A DNA stretch of 64,000 bases. Source: Apostichopus japonicus. Its lineage: Eukaryota; Echinodermata; Holothuroidea; Aspidochirotida; Stichopodidae. The position numbers were made by a program, and so were the translations under genes. The stretch is from positions 28,233,341 to 28,297,340 of the forward strand of contig NC_092575.1 in assembly GCF_037975245.1 (NCBI RefSeq), in the 5' to 3' direction. Position 1 is the stretch's first letter; every line of letters starts with the position of its first letter. Positions 63,601 through 64,000 of this stretch are shown piece by piece. The notes below the pieces were generated by a model. That model worked only from the letters and a program-made list of their open reading frames with translations, was not told the DNA's origin and made no database searches.

Positions 63601-64000
63601 CAGCTGTTTTTCTGGTAGGTTGAACACAAGAATACTTTGTTTTCATGATTTGGATTATAAGTTCTATTTGTCTTTTTCCTTCTGGTTTCTTGCGGACACC
63701 TTATTAGCCATTTTCCAAAGAAAAGAAAAGTTGATAATTGTGAATCAAAATTATCATGAATGTTTTGCAACTCGGCTGGATGCAATTACAGACCATTTGC
63801 ATTGAAAGGAGTCTTTCTATGTTGACAGATGGTTGGAAATGTCCAGATTATTAATTTCAGAAGAGGCGAATATACTCAGGTCTTGATGTTCCTGACTCTG
63901 TTATATTAAATAACTCGTCATGAATTATTCTGTATTGTTTATTTTAAGTTGATCTTGTTTCTACCAGACCCTTGCGTTAATCCCAATCCTTGCCAGTCTG
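9468..64000 (+). CDS. Reeler domain plus multi-EGF gene, incomplete at both ends
   Basis: One long gene read from splice sites and phases. Three exons (126, 244 and 71 bases; phases 1-1, 1-2, 2-1) join into a Reeler domain of about 147 residues. Thirty-three complete EGF-like exons of 111-126 bases follow, and one more is cut by the window end. Every EGF exon has length divisible by three and phase 1-1, which is typical of extracellular modules. The product should be secreted or an ectodomain; Reeler domains occur in reelin, F-spondin and relatives, and EGF arrays usually mediate adhesion or ligand binding. Several modules carry the O-glucose motif C-x-S-x-P-C and the O-fucose motif C-x4-S/T-C known from Notch-type EGFs. 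Missing: the signal-peptide exon upstream and everything 3' of the EGF array. The second half is a tandem exon array. No orthologue name is claimed. Confidence 0.85.
9747..9875 (+). repeat. Two-copy tandem duplication of about 62 bp
   Basis: CAACATTCATGTTAT, AAACAATGG and GGACCAGTTTGCAGCG blocks occur twice, with a partial third start (CATTCAACG). Confidence 0.85.
10958..11265 (+). repeat. Minisatellite, about 30-bp unit
   Basis: Degenerate repeats built from AACCTACACTACTATAACA and TACATTACTCT blocks, about ten copies. Confidence 0.85.
11816..12474 (+). repeat. Perfect 120-bp tandem array, about 5.5 copies
   Basis: The unit begins TAGATTCAGGGGTAGTTACT. Five complete units and a final half-unit ending CTCTTTAA show no difference by eye. 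The 5' flank is CTTAGA where inner copies have CATAGA. Confidence 0.97.
12848..12905. repeat. C-run and (CA)n microsatellite
   Basis: A run of ten C followed by interrupted CA and CGCA repeats. Confidence 0.9.
13110..13233. repeat. tRNA-containing repeat, copy B, left part
   Basis: Begins with the trailer in minus orientation (GTTGGAAAATACAGAACAG), then switches to the plus-orientation leader (ATCCGGCTTTAGGAATCAC, TTTCGAGTTGG). It ends at the insertion point of the element at 13234; the copy resumes at 14117. Confidence 0.7.
13234..14116. mobile_element. Non-autonomous inverted-repeat DNA transposon (MITE or foldback type), 883 bp
   Basis: The termini are TACGGCGGTCATAAGGTGAC and its exact reverse complement, and terminal complementarity continues with few mismatches for about 70 bp. 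It is flanked by CTAGAG on both sides (13228-13233 and 14117-14122). The uninterrupted sister copy at 6303 reads CTCTAGAGTAAGG, so the empty site is known. A 6-bp duplication gives perfect TACGGCGG ends; an 8-bp reading (CTAGAGTA) is also possible. The interior is direct repeats of about 105 bp, each with palindromic TCGACAAAAATCAAAATTTT cores. No transposase is encoded. Confidence 0.85.
14117..14250 (+). repeat. tRNA-containing repeat, copy B, right part
   Basis: Continues from the insertion (CTAGAGTAAGGCAA, GTCACCAAA, GTATTGTTCGATACAGG), then jumps to CCCCGGTGGAGG and the trailer, so most of the tRNA-like core is deleted. Confidence 0.75.
14461..14513. repeat. (TA)n microsatellite
   Basis: About 25 TA units. 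Confidence 0.95.
14540..14840 (-). repeat. tRNA-containing repeat, copy C, full leader and core
   Basis: On the minus strand it runs from the leader (CGAGATCCGGCTTTAGG near 14830) through GTTGGTTAGCATCC, CAGAACTAGTATTGTTCG and GGTTTCGAACCTCTGG to the tRNA-like core and trailer. Confidence 0.85.
14587..14657 (-). tRNA. Well-folded tRNA-like sequence, anticodon loop ATATAAA
   Basis: On the minus strand: acceptor GCGTCCA/TGGAGGC (6 of 7 pairs), D-arm GCCC/GGGT, anticodon stem TCCGC/GCGGG with seven-base loop ATATAAA (U33 present, anticodon AUA), T-arm CCGGG/CCCGG with loop TTCGAAC. A and B boxes are intact and TTTT follows within about ten bases. AUA would read the Tyr codon UAU, which is unusual, and the copy sits inside a dispersed repeat. 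It is most likely a tRNA-derived repeat; a real tRNA gene is less likely. Confidence 0.45.
14890..15002 (-). repeat. tRNA-containing repeat, copy D, truncated
   Basis: The trailer and the 3' half of the tRNA-like core (CCTCCACCGGGGTGCGGAAC; the B box is mutated) break off at ATGCGGACAC into a CA run. Confidence 0.75.
14999..15083. repeat. (AC)n then (TA)n microsatellite
   Basis: It looks expanded from the ACAC of the truncated tRNA-like core. Confidence 0.9.
15098..15160. repeat. Inverted repeat with 17-bp perfect arms
   Basis: ACCTTAGGTCGACAGTT at 15098-15114 and its exact complement at 15144-15160, with a 29-base loop. Confidence 0.9.
15172..15236. repeat. (TA)n microsatellite
   Basis: About 32 TA units. 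Confidence 0.95.
15259..15446. repeat. Long hairpin, arms about 86 bp
   Basis: Left arm 15259-15344 and right arm 15360-15446 are nearly exact complements, with a loop of about 15 bases. TA microsatellites lie on both sides. This resembles a small foldback element inserted in TA-rich DNA. Confidence 0.85.
15447..15522. repeat. (TA)n microsatellite
   Basis: TA run directly abutting the hairpin. Confidence 0.95.
15632..15735. repeat. (TA)n microsatellite with TACA interruptions
   Basis: TA run followed by short ACATACATA interruptions. Confidence 0.9.
15795..16038 (+). CDS. Reeler exon 2 (core of the domain)
   Basis: Acceptor TTATACAG, donor CAG/GTACAG, phase 1-2. It encodes [16 protein letters not shown], matching the conserved 'G..I.V.GF.LQAR' of Reeler domains, then [17 protein letters not shown] (the second conserved Cys and the TVTH-like segment) and [16 protein letters not shown] (the beta-strand region before the domain end). 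Confidence 0.88.
16039..16631. other. Intron between Reeler exons 2 and 3
   Basis: AT-rich intron; apart from the 41-bp duplication nothing is recognised. Confidence 0.8.
16173..16258 (+). repeat. Two-copy 41-bp tandem duplication
   Basis: CGCGGCATGTGTATTGGTAT recurs 41 bases later with one change. Confidence 0.9.
16632..16702 (+). CDS. Reeler exon 3 (end of the domain)
   Basis: Acceptor TATATTTTAG, donor AAG/GTAAGC, phase 2-1. Its first base completes Arg with exon 2. It encodes [18 protein letters not shown], matching the 'TVVQ....FW' end of Reeler domains. Confidence 0.85.
16703..18148. other. Intron between the Reeler domain and EGF1
   Basis: A G-run near 16820 and two scraps of dispersed repeat. 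A short open frame at 17090-17296 has no recognisable domain. Confidence 0.6.
18149..18265 (+). CDS. EGF1 exon
   Basis: Acceptor CTAATTAG, donor GCAGG/GTAATT, 117 bases, phase 1-1. Six cysteines are present but C1 and C2 are separated by only two residues ([10 protein letters not shown]), unusually short. The C3-C4 loop is proline-rich ([10 protein letters not shown]). Confidence 0.88.
18266..19481. other. Intron EGF1-EGF2
   Basis: It contains a ~75-bp duplication of the EGF1 donor region (CAGCAGGGTAAT recurs near 18331) and a G-rich tract near 19069-19110. No exon is seen. Confidence 0.7.
19482..19595 (+). CDS. EGF2 exon
   Basis: Acceptor CTGTTAG, donor TTG/GTATGT, 114 bases, phase 1-1. 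Encodes [16 protein letters not shown] and [12 protein letters not shown]; the last fits the C5-C6 motif for extracellular O-GlcNAc (C-x-x-G-F-S-G). The C3 motif has Leu, so the O-fucose site is absent. Confidence 0.93.
19596..21145. other. Intron EGF2-EGF3
   Basis: It has a short TA run (20666-20680), C-runs near 20770-20820 and an ATTTGCATA repeat (21018-21070, about five copies, each with the POU octamer ATTTGCAT). No exon is seen. Confidence 0.7.
21146..21262 (+). CDS. EGF3 exon
   Basis: Acceptor TTTAATAG, donor AACA/GTATGT, 117 bases, phase 1-1. Encodes [17 protein letters not shown] and [12 protein letters not shown]. Closely resembles EGF2 in layout, suggesting an old tandem exon duplication. 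The O-fucose motif CFNGGTC is intact. Confidence 0.93.
21263..22812. other. Intron EGF3-EGF4
   Basis: AT-rich, with TTAAAAA-rich low complexity at 22270-22370 and a strong G-rich tract at 22478-22516 that could form a quadruplex. No exon is seen. Confidence 0.7.
22478..22516 (+). repeat. G-rich, quadruplex-prone tract
   Basis: At least five G-runs of three or more separated by one to three bases, inside the intron on the coding strand. Confidence 0.7.
22813..22923 (+). CDS. EGF4 exon
   Basis: Acceptor CTCTATAG, donor ATAG/GTAACT, 111 bases, phase 1-1. Encodes [16 protein letters not shown] and [12 protein letters not shown]. Confidence 0.93.
22924..24315. other. Intron EGF4-EGF5
   Basis: Unique-looking AT-rich sequence; no exon or notable repeat seen. 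Confidence 0.6.
24316..24432 (+). CDS. EGF5 exon
   Basis: Acceptor TTTAAACAG, donor CAAA/GTAAGT, 117 bases, phase 1-1. Encodes [17 protein letters not shown] and [12 protein letters not shown]. The O-fucose motif (CINGGSC) and the C5-C6 O-GlcNAc-type motif are both present. Confidence 0.94.
24433..25147. other. Intron EGF5-EGF6
   Basis: It contains a degenerate ~95-bp repeat (about 24749-24990, two and a half copies) built round TTGCTCCATAATT, GTTGCTTCTC and TTGCATGCAG. Confidence 0.65.
25148..25270 (+). CDS. EGF6 exon
   Basis: Acceptor TTTTGGAG (weak polypyrimidine tract), donor ATGG/GTATGT, 123 bases, phase 1-1. Encodes [18 protein letters not shown] and [12 protein letters not shown]. 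Confidence 0.88.
25597..25795 (+). repeat. Three-copy ~70-bp tandem repeat
   Basis: Blocks GCATGTTTGATTG, TAACATGTACAAA and CATCATTGATACATAT recur three times. Confidence 0.85.
27200..27920 (+). repeat. Minisatellite, ~55-bp unit
   Basis: About thirteen diverged copies built from TACTCCTATGATATGTTAT, AAATAATAAGAGAACTATTG and CTTAGTGTAAAATAAAG. Confidence 0.9.
27990..28106 (+). CDS. EGF7 exon
   Basis: Acceptor TTTTTACAG, donor ATAG/GTAATT, 117 bases, phase 1-1. Encodes [16 protein letters not shown], with O-glucose (CASNPC) and O-fucose-type (CQGGQTC) motifs. The C5-C6 loop is atypical ([10 protein letters not shown]), lacking the usual Gly-aromatic-Gly. Confidence 0.92.
28107..29070. other. 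Intron EGF7-EGF8
   Basis: Mostly the ~27-bp minisatellite listed separately. Confidence 0.8.
28255..28990 (+). repeat. Minisatellite, ~27-bp unit
   Basis: Degenerate copies of ACCAGCATAGTGTCATTAGA with CTAGGA or AAGTG spacers, about 25 copies. Confidence 0.9.
29071..29190 (+). CDS. EGF8 exon
   Basis: Acceptor TTTTCCTCAG, donor ACTG/GTAGTT, 120 bases, phase 1-1. Encodes [18 protein letters not shown] and [12 protein letters not shown]. Its C-terminal loop resembles EGF7 and EGF9, so EGF7-9 form a subfamily. Its 3' part is the source of the downstream partial duplications. Confidence 0.92.
29145..29760 (+). repeat. Tandem array of the EGF8 exon 3' part plus donor and intron, unit 142-147 bp
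   Basis: TGTGCCTGCATGACACCTAC begins at 29145 (inside EGF8) and recurs, with changes, at 29292, 29434, 29581 and 29728. Each of the first three extra copies keeps CCCACTGGTAGTAACACTT, that is the donor, then the same intron stretch (TTCATGTTGTTTAGTTGACA). The fourth is degraded. Confidence 0.92.
29282..29340 (+). pseudogene. Truncated EGF8 exon copy 1
   Basis: Encodes [12 protein letters not shown]-like residues with donor GTAGTAAC but lacks the first four cysteines. It is preceded by TATTCTACAG, which could act as an acceptor. Similar fragments follow near 29424-29482, 29571-29629 and 29718. Confidence 0.7.
29761..30684. other. Remainder of intron EGF8-EGF9
   Basis: More diverged echoes of the EGF8 3' repeat may be present (GGAGCCTGCATTACACCTGC near 30090). 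No exon is seen. Confidence 0.5.
30685..30807 (+). CDS. EGF9 exon
   Basis: Acceptor ATTGTCCAG, donor CTAG/GTACAC, 123 bases, phase 1-1. Encodes [17 protein letters not shown] and [10 protein letters not shown]. The O-glucose motif CASSPC is present; C2-C3 is one residue short, removing the O-fucose motif. Confidence 0.92.
31220..31400 (+). repeat. Three-copy degenerate repeat
   Basis: CAGTATGAATA, CCTGTTTCTA and GCTTACAAACTG blocks recur about every 60-70 bases. Confidence 0.75.
31867..32255 (+). repeat. ~206-bp tandem duplication
   Basis: CATGACTTCCACACCC at 31867 and CATGACTTCTGCACCC at 32073 start two similar copies that include CCACATAATCCTTAT and AGATACTACCCTAGCATAAA. Confidence 0.85.
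32448..32558 (+). CDS. EGF10 exon
   Basis: Acceptor CTTTACAG, donor TCAG/GTAATT, 111 bases, phase 1-1. Encodes [18 protein letters not shown] and [19 protein letters not shown] fits O-fucose. The NPNPC-like start resembles the later B-type modules. Confidence 0.93.
32559..33548. other. Intron EGF10-EGF11
   Basis: Three G-runs (near 32842, 33231 and 33469); otherwise nothing recognised. Confidence 0.7.
33549..33671 (+). CDS. EGF11 exon
   Basis: Acceptor CTTCTCAG, donor ATGT/GTAAGG, 123 bases, phase 1-1. Encodes [17 protein letters not shown] and [12 protein letters not shown], with O-glucose (CDSQPC), O-fucose (CMNQATC) and C5-C6 O-GlcNAc-type motifs. Confidence 0.93.
33672..35045. other. 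Intron EGF11-EGF12, source of a later duplicated segment
   Basis: The stretch about 34580-34700 (AGTATGTTTAAGAACTGAAC ...) is copied in every downstream cassette just before the dead EGF12 copy, identifying where the cassette came from. Confidence 0.85.
35046..35168 (+). CDS. EGF12 exon
   Basis: Acceptor TTACCCGCAG, donor ACAG/GTCAGT, 123 bases, phase 1-1. Encodes [19 protein letters not shown] and [13 protein letters not shown]-glucose (CSSNPC) and O-fucose (CQNQGTC) motifs are present. It is the parent of six dead copies in the array. Confidence 0.93.
35175..39390 (+). repeat. Large intronic minisatellite, ~31-bp unit, about 4.2 kb
   Basis: The consensus is close to GGGTTGGGACATGCTAAACC then GTTAAAAACAT. 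About 135 diverged copies start within ten bases of the EGF12 donor and fill almost the whole intron. Open frames across it (GWDMLN, VGTCL) are artefacts. Confidence 0.97.
36995..37560 (+). repeat. Internal 279-bp duplication (nine 31-bp units)
   Basis: GGACATTCCTTACCGTCACA occurs at 37001 and again at 37280, and the following ~230 bases repeat almost exactly. Confidence 0.85.
39696..39815 (+). CDS. EGF exon A0
   Basis: Acceptor TTCTTCACAG, donor ACGA/GTGAGT, 120 bases, phase 1-1. Encodes [19 protein letters not shown] and [12 protein letters not shown]. The O-glucose (CDSSPC) and O-fucose (CLAGGTC) motifs are intact. The C5-C6 loop FFSGP lacks the usual Gly before the aromatic residue. First A-type module; not followed by an A2. 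Confidence 0.94.
39816..40263. other. Intron A0-B1
   Basis: This intron type recurs after each A2 exon (AACTGATATATATTCCATTG, GGTTTCTTG, GACAGATGTTTGG). No repeats of other kinds. Confidence 0.85.
40264..40389 (+). CDS. EGF exon B1
   Basis: Acceptor TTTCTACCAG, donor ATTG/GTATGC, 126 bases, phase 1-1. Encodes [18 protein letters not shown] and [12 protein letters not shown]. The O-fucose motif CQSGGTC is present; the O-glucose motif is absent (INPNP). Glu variant in the last loop. Confidence 0.94.
40945..41067 (+). pseudogene. Dead EGF12 copy P1
   Basis: Same length as EGF12 (123 bases) with the acceptor CCAGCAG kept. C2 is changed to Arg (CCTCGT), an in-frame TAA follows TGTGAA, and the donor ACAG/GTCAGT has become ACATGTCAG. 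It cannot be spliced in as a coding exon. Confidence 0.9.
41068..41575 (+). repeat. 31-bp minisatellite piece M1
   Basis: About 16 units of the same repeat as at 35175-39390, in the same position relative to the EGF12-type exon. Confidence 0.95.
41820..42080 (+). repeat. Dispersed-repeat fragment within each cassette
   Basis: Starts GTTAGTAGCACCTAGGAGCA and includes AAGTGTCTTGCCCGACGACA. Copies occur at 45139, 48472, 51791, 55124 and 58443, and a truncated version near 62387. Its open frame ([10 protein letters not shown]) is not supported as a gene. The family is unidentified. Confidence 0.7.
42381..42500 (+). CDS. EGF exon A1a
   Basis: Acceptor TTCTTCACAG, donor ACGC/GTGAGT. Encodes [15 protein letters not shown] and [14 protein letters not shown]. 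Val replaces the Ala of A0; Thr variant in the last loop. Confidence 0.93.
43015..43134 (+). CDS. EGF exon A2a
   Basis: Encodes [15 protein letters not shown] and [14 protein letters not shown]. The donor is ACGA/GTGTGT, weaker than the GTGAGT of A0 and A1, so inclusion is uncertain. Confidence 0.82.
43583..43708 (+). CDS. EGF exon B2
   Basis: As B1 but with Gly in the last loop (GFGGNLC) and GAC for the Asp codon. Splice sites unchanged. Confidence 0.94.
44264..44386 (+). pseudogene. Dead EGF12 copy P2
   Basis: Keeps C2 (CCTTGT) unlike P1 but has the same TAA and the same destroyed donor. Confidence 0.9.
44387..44894 (+). repeat. 31-bp minisatellite piece M2
   Basis: As M1 with a few substitutions (TTGGGACGTG in place of TTGGAACGTG). 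Confidence 0.95.
45700..45819 (+). CDS. EGF exon A1b
   Basis: Same protein as A1a (LVGG, NFFTG), donor ACGC/GTGAGT. Confidence 0.93.
46349..46468 (+). CDS. EGF exon A2b
   Basis: Even-type A2: LAGG and [12 protein letters not shown]. The acceptor is extended by CCATGCATTAATTT. The donor is GTGTGT. Confidence 0.82.
46916..47041 (+). CDS. EGF exon B3
   Basis: Same as B1 (Glu variant). Confidence 0.94.
47597..47719 (+). pseudogene. Dead EGF12 copy P3
   Basis: As P1: Arg in place of C2, TAA, lost donor. Confidence 0.9.
47720..48227 (+). repeat. 31-bp minisatellite piece M3
   Basis: As M1, plus the GGGAAATTC variant near 48170. Confidence 0.95.
49033..49152 (+). CDS. EGF exon A1c
   Basis: LVGG with NFFNGPTC: Thr to Asn (ACT to AAT) relative to A1a. 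Donor GTGAGT. Confidence 0.93.
49667..49786 (+). CDS. EGF exon A2c
   Basis: Same as A2a ([12 protein letters not shown]), donor GTGTGT. Confidence 0.82.
50235..50360 (+). CDS. EGF exon B4
   Basis: Same as B2 (Gly variant). Confidence 0.94.
50916..51038 (+). pseudogene. Dead EGF12 copy P4
   Basis: As P2. Confidence 0.9.
51039..51546 (+). repeat. 31-bp minisatellite piece M4
   Basis: As M2. Confidence 0.95.
52352..52471 (+). CDS. EGF exon A1d
   Basis: Same as A1b. Confidence 0.93.
53001..53120 (+). CDS. EGF exon A2d
   Basis: Same as A2b, donor GTGTGT. Confidence 0.82.
53568..53693 (+). CDS. EGF exon B5
   Basis: Same as B1 and B3 (Glu variant). Confidence 0.94.
54249..54371 (+). pseudogene. 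Dead EGF12 copy P5
   Basis: As P1 and P3. Confidence 0.9.
54372..54879 (+). repeat. 31-bp minisatellite piece M5
   Basis: As M3, including GGGAAATTC. Confidence 0.95.
55685..55804 (+). CDS. EGF exon A1e
   Basis: Same as A1c (Asn variant). Confidence 0.93.
56319..56438 (+). CDS. EGF exon A2e
   Basis: Same as A2a and A2c, donor GTGTGT. Confidence 0.82.
56887..57012 (+). CDS. EGF exon B6
   Basis: Same as B2 and B4 (Gly variant). Confidence 0.94.
57568..57690 (+). pseudogene. Dead EGF12 copy P6
   Basis: As P2 and P4. Last dead copy seen; the next cassette lacks it. Confidence 0.9.
57691..58198 (+). repeat. 31-bp minisatellite piece M6
   Basis: As M2 and M4. Confidence 0.95.
59004..59123 (+). 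CDS. EGF exon A1f
   Basis: Protein as A1a (Thr variant), in odd-type flanks although its position is in an even slot. Confidence 0.93.
59638..59757 (+). CDS. EGF exon A2f
   Basis: LAGG with [12 protein letters not shown], and the strong donor ACGA/GTGAGT, unlike A2a-e. It may be the ancestral A2 state. Confidence 0.92.
60206..60331 (+). CDS. EGF exon B7
   Basis: Diverged B type: [18 protein letters not shown] and GFGGNFC. Ile replaces Thr before C3, so the O-fucose motif is lost. Acceptor TTTCTACCAG, donor ATTG/GTATGT. Confidence 0.93.
60582..61576. mobile_element. Solo-LTR-like insertion, 995 bp
   Basis: It begins TGTTAAGACC and ends GAATAACA: TG...CA with 5-bp inverted ends TGTTA/TAACA, flanked by CTAT on both sides (60578-60581 and 61577-61580). 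Sister cassettes read through the empty site (CTTGACTATGTTTAATTA). Inside, a ~74-bp direct repeat (60654-60726 and 61423-61496, containing CAGTTTCGTTTAAGTTGTTG) is present. No coding capacity. LTR orientation is undetermined. Confidence 0.75.
62505..62675 (+). repeat. ~28-bp array of ATTTAAATCGACATATACC
   Basis: Six or seven degenerate units with TCGACATATACCAATTT or TACCGATTTAAATCGACAT. Absent from the sister cassettes. Confidence 0.9.
62760..62879 (+). CDS. EGF exon A8
   Basis: A type closest to A0: [15 protein letters not shown] and [14 protein letters not shown]. Acceptor TTCTTCACAG, donor AGGA/GTGAGT, phase 1-1. Confidence 0.94.
62880..63967. other. Intron A8-B8
   Basis: Starts and ends like other A-to-B introns but has about 600 bases of extra sequence between about 62945 and 63550. 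Part of that extra looks inverted: a block near 62957-63110 reappears in opposite orientation near 63360-63500. Confidence 0.6.
63968..64000 (+). CDS. EGF exon B8, cut by the window end
   Basis: Acceptor TTTCTACCAG followed by the first 33 bases of a B-type exon ([11 protein letters not shown]), most like B7. The array therefore continues beyond the window. Confidence 0.9.

Larger units (their letters stand above)
39660..64000 (+). repeat. Tandem EGF-exon cassette array (extends past the window)
   Basis: Starting just upstream of A0, cassettes follow in order B exon, dead EGF12, short minisatellite, dispersed-repeat scrap, A1 exon, A2 exon. B exons begin at 40264, 43583, 46916, 50235, 53568, 56887, 60206 and 63968, giving steps 3319, 3333, 3319, 3333, 3319, 3319 and 3762 bases. 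Introns are as similar as exons, so similarity reflects recency rather than selection. The last step is diverged, lacks the dead exon and minisatellite, and carries an LTR. Confidence 0.97.

Overview
The window is eukaryotic, specifically metazoan, genomic DNA: AT-rich, full of micro- and minisatellites and dispersed repeats, with short coding exons bounded by GT/AG splice sites. No prokaryotic feature was found. The Reeler plus multi-EGF architecture and the repeat landscape fit a marine invertebrate, possibly an echinoderm or another deuterostome; that assignment is a guess. Gene models below come from reading splice sites, phases and domain motifs by eye, with no transcript or homology search.

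Layout. (1) 1-3594 holds no gene I can support. (2) 3595-6839, minus strand: a compact three-exon gene whose splice phases match exactly (1, then 2) and which gives a 129-residue protein with a signal peptide, a very short ectodomain, one membrane helix and a tyrosine-rich tail. Its introns are packed with a 21-22-bp minisatellite, a long TA run and a tRNA-like repeat. (3) 6840-9467: divergent intergenic region with a triplicated GC-rich repeat. (4) 9468 to beyond 64000, plus strand: one large gene. Three exons (9468-9593, 15795-16038, 16632-16702) join into a complete Reeler domain, followed by 33 complete EGF-like exons and one cut by the window end. Every EGF exon is a symmetric phase 1-1 exon. 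Its first, signal-peptide exon was not found.

The first intron of the large gene (9594-15794) is a repeat graveyard: a 120-bp perfect tandem array, an 883-bp inverted-repeat element with a target duplication, several copies of a tRNA-containing repeat, and a long hairpin. Twelve diverse EGF exons follow between 18149 and 35168. The intron after EGF12 is a minisatellite of about 4.2 kb with a ~31-bp unit. From about 39.7 kb the gene becomes a tandem array: a 3.3-kb cassette with two 'A-type' EGF exons, one 'B-type' EGF exon, a dead copy of EGF12 and a short piece of the 31-bp minisatellite. Cassettes alternate 3319 and 3333 bp, so the real period is 6652 bp (a higher-order repeat). The last cassette has a 995-bp solo-LTR-like insertion.

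Main message: an exon cassette is being amplified inside a live-looking secreted or extracellular adhesion-type gene. Because every cassette exon is phase 1-1, copy-number change or exon skipping keeps the reading frame. The near-identity of the 6.65-kb units could be very recent duplication or partly an assembly effect. Many EGF modules keep Notch-type O-glucose and O-fucose consensus sites.
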